A stretch of DNA of 64,000 nt from Legionella worsleiensis (lineage in GTDB: Bacteria > Pseudomonadota > Gammaproteobacteria > Legionellales > Legionellaceae). How positions within the stretch are numbered: position 1 is the stretch's first letter; each line of letters begins with the position of its first letter. The notes below the pieces were generated by a model. It made no database searches and was not told the origin of the DNA. It was given only the letters and a program-made list of their open reading frames with translations. Of the stretch, positions 28,167 to 38,402 are shown piece after piece. The stretch is from positions 1-64,000 of the forward strand of contig NZ_LNZC01000009.1 in NCBI RefSeq assembly GCF_001467535.1, in the 5' to 3' direction. The position numbers and the translations under genes are program-made.

Positions 28167-28826
28167 ATGAAACATTTACCTCTAAATGACGAATTGTATG
28201 AATACATGCTGGATAAATCCTTGCGTGAACATCCTGTGTTACAGGAATTACGCAATGAAACATCAAAAATGAAACTTGCCAATATGCAGGTTGCTCCTGA
28301 ACAAGCACAATTCATGCAATTTCTGTTAAGGCTGACAAACGCCAAAAAAGTACTCGAACTGGGTACTTTTACCGGCTATAGCGCTCTGGCTATGGCTCTT
28401 GCCTTACCCGATGACGGTCAGCTGATTACCTGCGACATCAACGCAGAATGGACCAGGAATGCGCCGTTGTTTTGGCAAGCAGCCCAGCAGGATGAAAAAA
28501 TCAAGTTACGTCTTGGTCCGGCTTTGGAAACCTTATATTCCTTACTGAATGAAGGTTGGGAACATCAATTTGACTTTATATTCATCGATGCAGACAAAAC
28601 TAATTATCTAAATTACTACGAGCTGGCCTTAAAATTGATTCGACCTAAAGGATTAATCGCCATAGATAATATTTTCTGGGATGGGCATGTAATCGATCCC
28701 CATGATGATAGTGGACAAACCAGAGAAATAAAAAAACTAAACGAGTTAATTAAAAACGATCAACGGGTTCATATCAGTTTATTGCCCATTGCAGATGGAT
28801 TATTTTTGATACAACCCAAAAAGTAG
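28167..28826 (+). CDS. O-methyltransferase (class I, CCoAOMT-like)
   Basis: About 219 aa from the ATG at 28167 (GGATGG 5 bases upstream); the frame opens with a TTG at 28155. It has the SAM-binding motif VLELGTFTGYSALAMALAL, then DGQLITCDIN, and FIFIDADKTNYLNYYELAL, the metal-binding Asp loop of the cation-dependent catechol/caffeoyl-CoA O-methyltransferase family. It is wedged between the amino-acid dehydrogenase and legiolysin, so the substrate may be a phenolic related to tyrosine breakdown; that is inference. Confidence 0.88.
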   Translation: MKHLPLNDELYEYMLDKSLREHPVLQELRNETSKMKLANMQVAPEQAQFMQFLLRLTNAKKVLELGTFTGYSALAMALALPDDGQLITCDINAEWTRNAPLFWQAAQQDEKIKLRLGPALETLYSLLNEGWEHQFDFIFIDADKTNYLNYYELALKLIRPKGLIAIDNIFWDGHVIDPHDDSGQTREIKKLNELIKNDQRVHISLLPIADGLFLIQPKK

Positions 28827-28860
28827 CGTCATGGACTATTCAGACAAGGAGAACCTGATA

Positions 28861-29919
28861 ATGCACCAACAAAACAACCCCTGCGGATTAGATGGCTTTG
28901 CCTTTTTGGAATTTTCAGGACCGGATAAAAATAAATTACATCAACAATTCCTTGATATGGGATTTCAGCCCACTGCAACGCATCAGGAACAAGACATTAC
29001 TCTGTTTAGACAAGGAGACATACAGTTTATTGTCAATGCAGCCCCACATTGCCAGGCTGCAGCTCATGCTCAAACGCATGGTGCTGGTGCCTGTGCCATG
29101 GGGTTCAAGGTAAAAGATGCCAAAGCTGCATTTCAATACGCTATTACCCATGGAGCTACTGCATTTGCAGATTCAGCACATACGCATCATGGTTTACCCG
29201 CAATAGAGGCTATAGGCGGCAGTGTCATTTATTTTGTTGATGACGCCCACCAGCCCTTTGCGCAACAATGGAACATAAAAAATTCAGCGCCCCCAATTGG
29301 TAATGGCCTGGTTCACATCGATCACCTGACTCACAACGTGTATCGGGGAAACATGGATAAATGGGCTGCATTTTACGAATCACTCTTTAATTTCAAAGAA
29401 ATTCGCTTTTTTAATATTAAAGGGAAAATGACCGGTCTGGTCAGTAGAGCCTTGGGTAGTCCTTGTGGCAAAATCAAAATCCCCTTAAACGAATCCAAGG
29501 ATGACCGCTCGCAAATAGAAGAATTTTTGCATGAGTACAAAGGCGAAGGAATTCAGCATATTGCTTTGTCAACGCATGATATTTATAAAACCGTACATAA
29601 TTTAAGAGAGCAAGGCGTTAAATTTCTTGATGTGCCCGATACGTACTATGAAATGATCACGACAAGACTGCCCTGGCATCAAGAACCATTAAACCAGCTA
29701 AACGCAGAAAAAATTCTTATAGATGGAGAGACGGATCCAAAACAGGGACTATTGCTGCAAATCTTTACAGAAAATATTTTTGGACCTGTATTTTTTGAAA
29801 TTATCCAGCGTAAAGGCAACCAGGGATTTGGAGAAGGTAATTTTCAGGCCTTATTTGAGGCCATAGAACGAGATCAAGTCCGACGCGGTACTCTGCAAGA
29901 ACACTCCCAGGAGAATTAA
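28861..29919 (+). CDS. lly: 4-hydroxyphenylpyruvate dioxygenase (legiolysin)
   Basis: 352 aa from the ATG at 28861, which has AAGGAG 9 bases upstream; the frame also allows ATG 28831. NPCGLDGFAFLEFSGPD at the N terminus and VHIDHLTHNVYRGNMDKWAA in the second half are HPPD features. The iron ligands are expected at His in IDHLTHNV, His in IQHIALST and Glu in GPVFFEIIQRKGN. It turns 4-hydroxyphenylpyruvate into homogentisate. In L. pneumophila this protein, legiolysin, gives the brown pyomelanin pigment, haemolysis and fluorescence. The FAH gene follows immediately. Confidence 0.97.
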   Translation: MHQQNNPCGLDGFAFLEFSGPDKNKLHQQFLDMGFQPTATHQEQDITLFRQGDIQFIVNAAPHCQAAAHAQTHGAGACAMGFKVKDAKAAFQYAITHGATAFADSAHTHHGLPAIEAIGGSVIYFVDDAHQPFAQQWNIKNSAPPIGNGLVHIDHLTHNVYRGNMDKWAAFYESLFNFKEIRFFNIKGKMTGLVSRALGSPCGKIKIPLNESKDDRSQIEEFLHEYKGEGIQHIALSTHDIYKTVHNLREQGVKFLDVPDTYYEMITTRLPWHQEPLNQLNAEKILIDGETDPKQGLLLQIFTENIFGPVFFEIIQRKGNQGFGEGNFQALFEAIERDQVRRGTLQEHSQEN

Positions 29920-30915
29920 GTGAAACTCGCCAGTTTAAAATCACCATCTCGTGATGGGGCATTGTGTGTGGTTAACAGATCCTTGACTACCGCAATTCAA
30001 GTGCCGGATATTGCACCAAATTTGCAATATGCCCTTGATCATTGGGCGCAATTAGAAGCGGAGCTCAGAGTCGTCTATCAGCAATTGAATGAGTGCTCTT
30101 TAGAAGGCTCTTTTGCTTTCTCTCCCCAAAATTGTACCTCTCCGCTCCCCAGAGCCTATCAGTGGGCTGACGGCAGCGCCTATGTGAATCATGTCGAATT
30201 GGTTCGCAAAGCACGAGGGGCAGAAATGCCTGCTGATTTTTGGACTAATCCTTTGATGTATCAGGGCGGTTCTGATGCCTTTATCGGCCCCAGAGATCCT
30301 ATTCTTGTAGCGAGCGAGTCCTATGGGATAGATTTTGAATCCGAGATTGCCATCATCACCGATGATGTCCCAATGGGTATAAACAACACCACAGCACAGC
30401 ACCACATTAAACTTTTGATGTTGGTTAATGACGTGTCGCTTCGCAATCTGATTCCCGGTGAGCTGGCAAAAGGATTTGGTTTTTTTCAATCAAAACCTGC
30501 CAGCAGTTTTTCTCCAGTAGCCATTACGCCCGATGAATTAGGCTCCAGTTGGGATGGTCAACGGGTACATTTACCGCTACTAAGTCATCTGAATGGAACA
30601 TTATTCGGTCAACCCAATGCGGGAGTGGACATGACCTTCTCTTTTCCTGAATTAATTGAACACGCTGCTAAAACCAGATCCTTATCAGCAGGTACGATTA
30701 TAGGTTCTGGAACAGTATCCAATCTCGATCGCACTAAGGGATCTTCGTGTATCGCTGAAAAAAGAATGTTGGAAATTATTGAGTCTGGCCAGCCTCAAAC
30801 TCCCTTCATGCATTTTGGCGACTCCATTCGCATAGAAATGCTGGATTCTCAAGGCAACAGTATTTTTGGGGCTATAGATCAACACGTTAAACGCTATGAA
30901 TGGATTTGCCCATGA
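29920..30915 (+). CDS. fumarylacetoacetate hydrolase family protein
   Basis: 331 aa, starting at GTG directly after the hpd stop, with AGGAG upstream. FAH-fold features: VELVRKARGAEMPADFWTNP, then YGIDFESEIAIITDDVPMGI, with the Asp/Glu metal ligands, and SAGTIIGSGTVSN near the end. It splits fumarylacetoacetate to fumarate and acetoacetate, the last step of tyrosine degradation. The stop overlaps the next start by ATGA. The size matches short bacterial FAH enzymes. Confidence 0.92.
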   Translation: MKLASLKSPSRDGALCVVNRSLTTAIQVPDIAPNLQYALDHWAQLEAELRVVYQQLNECSLEGSFAFSPQNCTSPLPRAYQWADGSAYVNHVELVRKARGAEMPADFWTNPLMYQGGSDAFIGPRDPILVASESYGIDFESEIAIITDDVPMGINNTTAQHHIKLLMLVNDVSLRNLIPGELAKGFGFFQSKPASSFSPVAITPDELGSSWDGQRVHLPLLSHLNGTLFGQPNAGVDMTFSFPELIEHAAKTRSLSAGTIIGSGTVSNLDRTKGSSCIAEKRMLEIIESGQPQTPFMHFGDSIRIEMLDSQGNSIFGAIDQHVKRYEWICP

Positions 30916-31553
30916 TTTTATACGACTATTTCCGTTCTACAGCATGTTACAGGGTACGCATTGCCCTAAATCTTAAAAATATTGCTTATGAAAAAAAGGA
31001 AATTCATTTAATTCATCATGGCGGTGCACAAAATACTTCGGAGTATAAAAGCATCAACCCGCAAGGATTAGTACCTAGTCTGGAGGTGAATGGACACCTC
31101 ATTCACCAATCTCTGGCCATCATAGAGTATCTGGATGAAATTCACCCGAATACTCCATTACTTCCCAAAGACCCACTTCTGAAAGCAACTCTTAAATCTC
31201 TGGCTTTAATCATCGCATGTGACATGCACCCGCTGAATAACCTGAGAGTGCTCAATCGGTTGAGAGATCAATTTAACGCTCAGGAAGAAGACGTAATGGC
31301 TTGGTACCATCACTGGTTAAAAACCGGATTTGATGCTTTTGAAGCAGGCCTGAATCGCCTTGAACGAACTAAGCCGCTTTGCTCAGGAAATGAAGTATCG
31401 CTTGCCGATCTGTGCTTGATACCTCAGGTTTATAATGCGCATCGGTTTAATTTCTCTATGATGGATTATCCTTTAATCATGGCAATTAATGACTATTGCA
31501 TGACCCTACCCGCATTTCAGGAAGCGTCACCCAAAGAAACACCGTTAACTTAA
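30912..31553 (+). CDS. maiA: maleylacetoacetate isomerase (zeta-class GST)
   Basis: 213 aa from ATG 30912; the family normally begins M-x-LYDYFRSSACYRVRIAL, which matches MILYDYFRSTACYRVRIALN exactly at this start. The Ser-Thr/Ser-Cys glutathione site is intact, and QSLAIIEYLDE is the thioredoxin-fold Gln-Ser motif. It isomerises maleylacetoacetate to fumarylacetoacetate with glutathione. Translation is coupled to FAH. Homogentisate dioxygenase, the enzyme between HPPD and this one, is not in the window. Confidence 0.95.
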   Translation: MILYDYFRSTACYRVRIALNLKNIAYEKKEIHLIHHGGAQNTSEYKSINPQGLVPSLEVNGHLIHQSLAIIEYLDEIHPNTPLLPKDPLLKATLKSLALIIACDMHPLNNLRVLNRLRDQFNAQEEDVMAWYHHWLKTGFDAFEAGLNRLERTKPLCSGNEVSLADLCLIPQVYNAHRFNFSMMDYPLIMAINDYCMTLPAFQEASPKETPLT

Positions 31554-31652
31554 AAAAAAACCATTCAGACAAGCGTAGTACCTGATAAACCGACATGAAT
31601 TGCCTCCTCACTCCTGTCTCTTATCATGGCTCCAGCAAAACGCATTCAGTCT

Positions 31653-32213
31653 TTAGAACCAGGCTTTAGATAATTCGACCGTCACGACTCCTTGTGGTGT
31701 TTTCTCTAACATGCTCCATGCAGTCTTACATCGTTGCAAATAACCAACCAAAGCATGTTCATTGTCGCATAAATAACGTATAGGCATGGAATCGAACACT
31801 TCAGGTGTATCAATGGCCTGACAATGTTCACCATTAGTGAGTTCTATAGCCCAGGGCAGTGTGCGTGACATATCCAAAGGGGTATGATACTGATTATTTA
31901 AAGGGGCGCTTACCTCAATTAAAACGCTGTCACTTTGCCAGGGAGACTGTGGGCATAGAGCCTCCATTTTTTTACTGCCTGCCTTTACAAAACAGGGATC
32001 ATAAATCACACCATGAGCCTGACAACGCCAAGCATCTTCCCTTACTATCAATTTGGACTGAGTAAAACATGCGCCAGATAATTTTTTAGTAATGACTGGT
32101 GCAATTTGCTCAACTACATCGCCAAATGGCCTATACAGTTTTAATACAGTATCCTCAGCTGAAACTAAAAAAGAGCAAAAAAACAACGATACCATTAAAA
32201 CTCTTTGCAACAT
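31653..32213 (-). CDS. exported hypothetical protein, 186 aa
   Basis: The N terminus MLQRVLMVSLFFCSFLVSAED is a signal peptide. The mature part has eight Cys (GACFTQ, DAWRCQ, DPCFVK, EALCPQ, GEHCQA, RYLCDN, QRCKTA and similar), suggesting disulfides in the periplasm. I recognise no domain. It is alone on the minus strand, divergent from asnS. Confidence 0.7.
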   Translation of the reverse strand: MLQRVLMVSLFFCSFLVSAEDTVLKLYRPFGDVVEQIAPVITKKLSGACFTQSKLIVREDAWRCQAHGVIYDPCFVKAGSKKMEALCPQSPWQSDSVLIEVSAPLNNQYHTPLDMSRTLPWAIELTNGEHCQAIDTPEVFDSMPIRYLCDNEHALVGYLQRCKTAWSMLEKTPQGVVTVELSKAWF

Positions 32214-32348
32214 AATGTTCCCCCACTGATTTTATTTAGTGTATCATCGCATATTAAATCAGGAGCTTTTTACCTTTTACTTGCGTGAATCAAGACAGTA
32301 AAAATGCCCTCGTTCCCTAATAGGCCTTTATCGATTTTGGAGTACATA

Positions 32349-33752
32349 ATGACAGAAGTCTTTACCATAAAACAATGCCTGGATGGTGAAATCAGTGTTG
32401 ATGAAACCGTAACGGTGAGAGGCTGGGTGAAAACTCGCCGAGATTCAAAAGCAGGATTATCCTTTATCAATGTTCACGACGGCTCCTGTTTTGCTCCAAT
32501 ACAAATTGTAGCTACAGACGATTTGACCAATTACCACGATGAAGTAACCAAATTAAACGCAGGTTGCTCTGTTATTGTAACAGGTAAACTTGTTGCCTCT
32601 CAGGGTAAAGGCCAAAATTTTGAAATTCAAGCCGAACAAATAGAGGTGGTAGGCTGGGTAGAAAACCCCGACAGCTACCCCATCCAGGCCAAAAGACATA
32701 CTCTTGAATTCTTAAGAGATGTAGCTCATTTACGTCCTCGTACTAATACCATAAGTGCAGTAACCCGAATTCGCCATTGTCTGGCGCAGGCCATTCATCG
32801 ATTTTATGATCAACAAGGATTTTTCTGGATCCATACCCCTATCATTACCGCCAGTGATTGCGAAGGTGCCGGTGAGATGTTTCGGGTTTCAACCCTGGAT
32901 TTACTAAATATTCCGAAAACGGAGCAAGGACAAATTGATTTTTCCAAAGATTTTTTTGGGAAAGAAACCTTTCTGACTGTTTCTGGGCAATTAAACGTCG
33001 AAGCGTACTGCATGGCCATGTCTAAAGTGTATACTTTCGGCCCTACATTTCGTGCTGAAAATTCCAATACCAGCCGTCATTTGGCTGAGTTTTGGATGGT
33101 AGAACCAGAAATCGCCTTTGCTACCCTGGACGATATCTGTGCGTTAAGCCAAAAGATGCTACGTTATCTTTGCAAAACAGTTCTTGATGAACGTGCCGAT
33201 GATATGGACTTTTTTAACCAGTTTGTCGCCCCGGGCTGTATAGAGCGCTTAGAACTGATAGCCGAATCAGATTTTGCAGTAATGACTTACACTGATGCGA
33301 TTAAAATTCTTGAAAGCACAAATCATCCATTTGAGTTTCCAGTGAGTTGGGGTCTGGATTTGCAATCAGAGCATGAACGCTATCTGGCTGAAGTATACTG
33401 TAAAAAACCGGTGATACTGACCAATTACCCACAAGAAATCAAAGGCTTCTACATGAGGCTCAATGATGATGAAAAAACAGTTGCAGCCATGGACGTTTTA
33501 GCTCCCGGAATAGGTGAGATTATCGGTGGCAGTCAAAGAGAGGAAAGACTGGCTGTTTTAGATAAACGTATGGATGAATGCAACCTGAACAAAGAGCATT
33601 ATCAATGGTATAGAGATCTGCGCCGCTACGGTACTGTGCCTCATTCCGGCTTTGGTTTGGGCTTTGAGCGCTTAATAAGCTATGTCACAGGGGTTGCAAA
33701 TGTTCGAGATGTTATCCCCTTCCCTCGTACACCAGGACACGCTAATTACTAG
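32349..33752 (+). CDS. asnS: asparaginyl-tRNA synthetase
   Basis: 467 aa from ATG 32349 (E. coli 466). The N-terminal OB-fold anticodon domain has [20 protein letters not shown]. The class II core shows motif 2 ([20 protein letters not shown]) and motif 3 ([20 protein letters not shown]). [15 protein letters not shown] is specific to the Asn/Asp group, and the MRLNDD segment fits Asn. It charges tRNA-Asn in the cytoplasm. Confidence 0.97.
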   Translation: MTEVFTIKQCLDGEISVDETVTVRGWVKTRRDSKAGLSFINVHDGSCFAPIQIVATDDLTNYHDEVTKLNAGCSVIVTGKLVASQGKGQNFEIQAEQIEVVGWVENPDSYPIQAKRHTLEFLRDVAHLRPRTNTISAVTRIRHCLAQAIHRFYDQQGFFWIHTPIITASDCEGAGEMFRVSTLDLLNIPKTEQGQIDFSKDFFGKETFLTVSGQLNVEAYCMAMSKVYTFGPTFRAENSNTSRHLAEFWMVEPEIAFATLDDICALSQKMLRYLCKTVLDERADDMDFFNQFVAPGCIERLELIAESDFAVMTYTDAIKILESTNHPFEFPVSWGLDLQSEHERYLAEVYCKKPVILTNYPQEIKGFYMRLNDDEKTVAAMDVLAPGIGEIIGGSQREERLAVLDKRMDECNLNKEHYQWYRDLRRYGTVPHSGFGLGFERLISYVTGVANVRDVIPFPRTPGHANY

Positions 33753-33905
33753 GCCAGCATCGCAAAAAGATGCATGGAGTAATTTCTCATAAAGAAACAA
33801 CAGCTAAAATCATCTGAGTCACCCTCGGCAAATGCAGAGGATGGCTCAGAGGCGACAAATCATGTAATTTATCAATCGTTTTATTCTAAAATGTATGGCT
33901 TTATT

Positions 33906-34301
33906 TTAAGGTTTGGGGGCATGACATTCAGTCAGAGCCAAATCATCTTCACTCTGAGAGGGTGTCTCTGCTTGCAAATGTTCCAGAGACTTGGACACCT
34001 TGGCTTTCGGTAGAGCGGAGGAACTCCGAACACTCGTACCAAAATCAATGATATCCAGGGAACTGGCATGATGCTGATGCAAAAAAGCTAATAATTGGCT
34101 TTCTTTGGATTTTACTTTGAAACTGTCACCCAGTGCGCCTTCCTCATTTTTTATTATAAATGGGAAAGAAAGAGAACGGTCTCTTCTGTGCGCAAAAAAT
34201 CTGGTTCTGGCGCTCGGTAATTCGGCTTGAGCGTCGTCATGCGGCTCCACAGGCTTATGATCATCGGCTTGAACTAAAGTTCCATCAACTCGTTTAAACA
34301 T
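33906..34301 (-). CDS. hypothetical protein, 131 aa, possible effector
   Basis: Soluble and low-complexity at both ends. The N terminus is rich in Asp/His/Pro (VQADDHKPVEPHDDAQAELP). The C terminus, ETPSQSEDDLALTECHAPKP, has the Glu/Ser-rich block seen in many Dot/Icm substrates. The middle (SFPFIIKNEEGALGDSFKVK) may be a small folded part. No domain known. ATG with AAGGAG just upstream supports the start. Confidence 0.5.
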   Translation of the reverse strand: MFKRVDGTLVQADDHKPVEPHDDAQAELPSARTRFFAHRRDRSLSFPFIIKNEEGALGDSFKVKSKESQLLAFLHQHHASSLDIIDFGTSVRSSSALPKAKVSKSLEHLQAETPSQSEDDLALTECHAPKP

Positions 34302-34452
34302 CCTTATTACTCCTTGTTATCAAATTTAGTATTTCTTCAACATTAAATTTACAGGGTAATTTTTATAGTGCGTACGCATTTGTGCTCAAAAATCTCACAA
34401 ACAAGAAGACAAAACGAACCAATATCCCTGGAAATTCAATGTTGATGAAGCA

Positions 34453-35136
34453 CTAGTCCTGTACTGCTAAAGTCCCTTCATGCAATACCAATATTTTGTC
34501 CATACGTTTAGCAATGGCCTGATCATGCGTCACGATGATCAAAGCGGTGTTCATCTGTTTGTTTAAATCAAGCATTAAATCAAAAACTTTAGTCGCTGTT
34601 GCCTGATCCAGATTTCCGGTAGGCTCATCAGCAAGCACACAATCAGGCTGATGCACCAAAGCTCTGGCAATTGCAACTCTCTGCCGCTCTCCACCGGAAA
34701 GTTGCGCCGGTTTGTGTTCTTTTCGTGGCAGCAAACCAACATGATCTAACATCTCGCTGGCTTTTTGTTCCGCTTGATCAACAGGCATTCCTGCAATTAA
34801 CAAAGGCATGGCTGCATTTTCAAGTGCTGTAAATTCAGGTAACAGATGATGAAATTGATAAACAAATCCCAAGTGCTGATTACGCAATTGACATCGTTGC
34901 TTTTCACCAATTTTTTGCCAGCTTACACCATTTATAGAAACCGAACCGCTTGTTGGTCTATCCAGTCCGCCAAGTAAATGCAATAAAGTGCTTTTACCTG
35001 AACCGGAAGGACCAATAATCGCCACACTATCACCTTGTGCTACTGTCAAATCAATTCCTTTTAATACATTCACTAGCGCCGTGCCGTCATTATAAGATTT
35101 GACTAAATTTTGACTTTTTAAAATACAATCACTCAT
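34453..35136 (-). CDS. lolD: lipoprotein-releasing ABC transporter ATPase LolD
   Basis: 227 aa from ATG 35136. Walker [21 protein letters not shown], signature [19 protein letters not shown], Walker [13 protein letters not shown] and the switch His (VTHDQ) are all present. The start overlaps the end of the permease gene by 8 bases, so they are coupled. LolD powers extraction of outer-membrane lipoproteins from the inner membrane by the LolCDE complex. Confidence 0.95.
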   Translation of the reverse strand: MSDCILKSQNLVKSYNDGTALVNVLKGIDLTVAQGDSVAIIGPSGSGKSTLLHLLGGLDRPTSGSVSINGVSWQKIGEKQRCQLRNQHLGFVYQFHHLLPEFTALENAAMPLLIAGMPVDQAEQKASEMLDHVGLLPRKEHKPAQLSGGERQRVAIARALVHQPDCVLADEPTGNLDQATATKVFDLMLDLNKQMNTALIIVTHDQAIAKRMDKILVLHEGTLAVQD

Positions 35137-36373
35137 AATGTAAAGCCTCCGCAATCACGGTTTTTGAAGCACGCCAGGCAGGATAAATAGTGGCAGCAAA
35201 ACTCATCAATAGAGCAACCAGACACACATGCCATAAGTCGCTGAGTAAAATTTCCGAGGGTAAGTAATCAACAAAATAAATACTGGAGGACAATACCTTA
35301 ACTTGAAACAGATTTTGTAAGTAATTAACTATAGCCGTAGCGTTTTTAGCCAAAACAATTCCTAAAGCCAAGCCAATTCCAGTACCCACTATTCCCACCA
35401 TCATCCCCTGGACGATAAAGACCCAGAGTATAGTAGAAGGCTTTGCACCTATAGTTCTTAAAATAGCAATTTCAGCCTGTTTGTCATTAACGACCATCAC
35501 CAGGGAGGAAACCAGATTAAATGCAGCAACCGCAATGATTAACATCAAGATAAGAAACATCATGGTTTTTTCCATTTTTACTGCTTCAAAAAATGGGCCA
35601 AATTGCTGGGTCCAATTTCCTACCTGGTATTCATCACCCAATAAACCGGATAACTGATAAGAAAGTTCGGGAGCTTGATAAACATCATCAATTTTCATTT
35701 TCAGACCCGTTACATCCTCTCCCAGCTGCAACAATTTTTGCGCATCAGACAGATGAATAAACGCCAGTTTGGTATCAAAATTAAATCCGGTTCCCGCCGA
35801 AAAAACACCAGCCACTGTAAATCGTTTAAACCGAGGAATCATACCGGCCGGAGTGACCGTTGCCTGAGGGATCATGATGGTCACTTTATCCCCCAACATC
35901 ACGCCCAATGAATCAGCAAGACCTTTACCCAGAATAATACCGAAATGCTGTAAATTGTTCATATCTCCAGCAAGTAACTTATCATTGAGATGAGTTACCG
36001 CAATCTCTTTTTCGGGCAAAATCCCCGTGAGGACTATAGGCAAAACCTGCCCATCGTGAGTAAGCAAACCTTGTCCACCTACATAGGGAGCGATTGCTTT
36101 AATCTGCGGAACACCCCTGATTTTTTTTTCCAGGCTTGGCCAATCGGTTAATCGTTCATCAGGGCCAGTTACAGTAATTTCTGGAGCCATCCCAAAAAAC
36201 CGATTATGAATTTCATGATCAAATCCATTCATCACCGATAAAACAGTCACTAATACCATAACGCCCATGCCAATACCCAACATAGAGCTTAATGAAATAA
36301 AAGAGACAAAATGATTTTTTTTTCGTGATCTGGTGTAGCGTAACCCTATAAAGAGAGCCAATGGTTTATACAT
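35129..36373 (-). CDS. lipoprotein-releasing system permease LolC/LolE (single-gene type)
   Basis: 414 aa from the ATG at 36373 ([20 protein letters not shown]), the standard LolC/E N terminus. The frame is open to 36436, but the extension is not family-like. There is one N-terminal TM, a large periplasmic MacB-type core (residues about 45-270), and three C-terminal TM segments; [20 protein letters not shown] and [20 protein letters not shown] are family motifs. Only one permease gene lies here, so it may act as a homodimer (LolF-type) with LolD. Confidence 0.93.
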   Translation of the reverse strand: MYKPLALFIGLRYTRSRKKNHFVSFISLSSMLGIGMGVMVLVTVLSVMNGFDHEIHNRFFGMAPEITVTGPDERLTDWPSLEKKIRGVPQIKAIAPYVGGQGLLTHDGQVLPIVLTGILPEKEIAVTHLNDKLLAGDMNNLQHFGIILGKGLADSLGVMLGDKVTIMIPQATVTPAGMIPRFKRFTVAGVFSAGTGFNFDTKLAFIHLSDAQKLLQLGEDVTGLKMKIDDVYQAPELSYQLSGLLGDEYQVGNWTQQFGPFFEAVKMEKTMMFLILMLIIAVAAFNLVSSLVMVVNDKQAEIAILRTIGAKPSTILWVFIVQGMMVGIVGTGIGLALGIVLAKNATAIVNYLQNLFQVKVLSSSIYFVDYLPSEILLSDLWHVCLVALLMSFAATIYPAWRASKTVIAEALHYE

Positions 36374-36528
36374 AATTAATTTAATTTGATTTAAAGCTCT
36401 ATTGTAGAGAAAAACTTTATCAGGAGATATACCCACAGGAGAAGATCCTTGAGGATTATCTGTTAACTAAGTATTTTAGGTCATGAATTATTCCAACCTA
36501 TTGCCTTTATGCCCTTTTTTAATGCATT

Positions 36529-36561
36529 CTTAATAGTTCCTTAACTTAGATCCCTTATACT
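36529..36561 (+). promoter_or_regulatory. PmrA-box-like direct repeat with -10 element
   Basis: CTTAATAGT (36529-36537), two bases, then CTTAACTTA (36540-36548). The published Legionella PmrA consensus is the direct repeat cTTAATatT-N2-cTTAATatT. The first half matches 8 of 9 bases and the second about 6 of 9, with the correct 11-base period. TATACT at 36556-36561 follows at a distance fitting a site placed over the -35 region. This suggests PmrA control of the downstream gene, as for many Dot/Icm effectors. Confidence 0.5.
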
Positions 36562-36590
36562 TGCCCGAAATAAAAAGTGGAGTACACTTC

Positions 36591-38246
36591 ATGTCTTTTC
36601 CCAAAATCTCAGCTGTTTTAAACAATTGTCCATTGCATGCTCTTACACCCGAAATAAAAGATGAAATTCTGAAATTTGGCGAAAACGAGCTTTATGAAAA
36701 TGCGTACCTGCAGGCCTATTCTGATTTAAAAAATAAATTTGCTGTTTTTTATGGATTTGCCCCCGAAGAATTCACCTGGAAGTCATTTGCTGAAATTTTG
36801 CTTTCTTATAATGCCTTTGACACGCAAATCATACTTGGCCCAGTATTACGTTCATTCATGAAAGACCACATGACGCATGATGACTTTGTTTCTGTCCTGG
36901 CTCAGGCGAATAACACCACGCCAGAGCAGTACATAAACCGTATGGCCGAATTGCAAGACGATACAGGCCGTTATGCCAGTCTGGCACCTGATGAAGTGTT
37001 TAAGTACGTTTGCAAAAATCTGGGATTAAGCCTGACCTACCATTCACAAGAAGGACAAAGCATCAATTTTGCAGCTCCAGAACCTCTGGCCACGATACAT
37101 CTTTATCACCAAGGAGGACTAGATGGCGCTCAAGTTGGCGGTCATTGGGAAAGAACAGAACAAGGTATGCAAAGTATTAACACTCAAAACCAGGACGATA
37201 CTCAACTCAATGGCATCATTCAACTTCTGGGCGAAAGTTCGCAAGTCAACTCCTTTGGCTTCGAGTTGTTGATAAAACATGTGCAAACCAATGCAAAAGA
37301 TCTGGAAAAATTGCACGATCCGGCACAAATCACTATTGAACTCGCTGAGATTCAAATTGCCTTGGCACAAATCCTCAAATACATCAGCTCTGTTAACTCA
37401 ATTCCCAAAGCCCTGGCAATACGACTTTTAGGAAACGAATTATGTGACATTACGTGTCGATTTATAAAACACTATCAATTTACAGAGGTAGAACCCAATC
37501 TCATTTTTGAACAATGGATAATCGCAAGTCCCGACTCGAAACCCTCACTTAATGCTGATGAGCAAAGGCTAATCAATCACCTCATTACTCCTGTACCGCA
37601 AAGCTTATTTCCAGTGCTCATCGAACTACCCAGTCCAAAGATTGACCAAGCAGTCCTTAAACCTCAAGAGCCAGACAGCACGTTATGCGACAGCAACCCA
37701 CCACAACCAATGCAACCAATCCAACACTCTGATATTTTAGAGCCTAATGTTACATGGCAGAGACAGAACAGTAAGCCCCGGCCTTTGAACATAGTGCAAG
37801 CAAAGTGCGATTTGGAGGGGCATCTGGATTTACTTCAGAAGAAAATAACTCAACTTGAAGAACGAAGTAACAACGCTATATTGGATCCAGAACAATTTAA
37901 AGCATTGGATAATGCTCGAAAGGCGGCCAAAACCTTGCACCTTGAAATAACAAAAGCAGGTAATTTGTATTTTAGTAATCCTCAGCCACTATCCTATTCA
38001 GTATTTGAACAAACATGCAAAAAACTGATAAAAGATGCGCATAAAGAGCTGGATCAGCATAGGGGATGGTCTGAGTTTCTTCTTAATTTTACATTGGGAA
38101 TTTTAACCTTAGGTTTGGGGCTTTTAGCCAAAGGAGTCTTCAATTGGGCAATGGACAGATCTTTCTTTTTCGTTCGTCACACAGAATCAGCTCGATTGCT
38201 GAATAATATTGAACTTGATGTTTCCAATGCGGCACCAAGTGCTTAA
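36591..38246 (+). CDS. membrane-anchored effector candidate with OTU-like His region
   Basis: 551 aa from ATG 36591 (GGAG shortly upstream in gtggagtacacttc). Residues about 45-200 contain a helix IILGPVLRSFMKDHMTHDDF and then ATIHLYHQGGLDGAQVGGHW. This order resembles the second half of OTU-type deubiquitinases, in which a strand is followed by the catalytic His. However, no Asp-x-x-Cys segment is visible where the nucleophile should be. A coiled coil follows near residue 410 (EGHLDLLQKKITQLEERSNN), then a hydrophobic hairpin (LLNFTLGILTLGLGLLAKGV) near residue 505. The C terminus is short. Host membrane targeting is plausible. OTU assignment is tentative. Confidence 0.55.
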   Translation: MSFPKISAVLNNCPLHALTPEIKDEILKFGENELYENAYLQAYSDLKNKFAVFYGFAPEEFTWKSFAEILLSYNAFDTQIILGPVLRSFMKDHMTHDDFVSVLAQANNTTPEQYINRMAELQDDTGRYASLAPDEVFKYVCKNLGLSLTYHSQEGQSINFAAPEPLATIHLYHQGGLDGAQVGGHWERTEQGMQSINTQNQDDTQLNGIIQLLGESSQVNSFGFELLIKHVQTNAKDLEKLHDPAQITIELAEIQIALAQILKYISSVNSIPKALAIRLLGNELCDITCRFIKHYQFTEVEPNLIFEQWIIASPDSKPSLNADEQRLINHLITPVPQSLFPVLIELPSPKIDQAVLKPQEPDSTLCDSNPPQPMQPIQHSDILEPNVTWQRQNSKPRPLNIVQAKCDLEGHLDLLQKKITQLEERSNNAILDPEQFKALDNARKAAKTLHLEITKAGNLYFSNPQPLSYSVFEQTCKKLIKDAHKELDQHRGWSEFLLNFTLGILTLGLGLLAKGVFNWAMDRSFFFVRHTESARLLNNIELDVSNAAPSA

Positions 38247-38402
38247 ATCACAACCCAGCCTTGTGGTATTCAGATATTTGAGTTTATTGAAATTTAAATG
38301 ACGACCAATCCCGAACGAAAAGATAGTTTATTTAAGTTTCAATAAGCCCTAAATGGACAGGAGAAACTATAGAGTAACATGCCCAGTTCTCCTGCATGTA
38401 AA

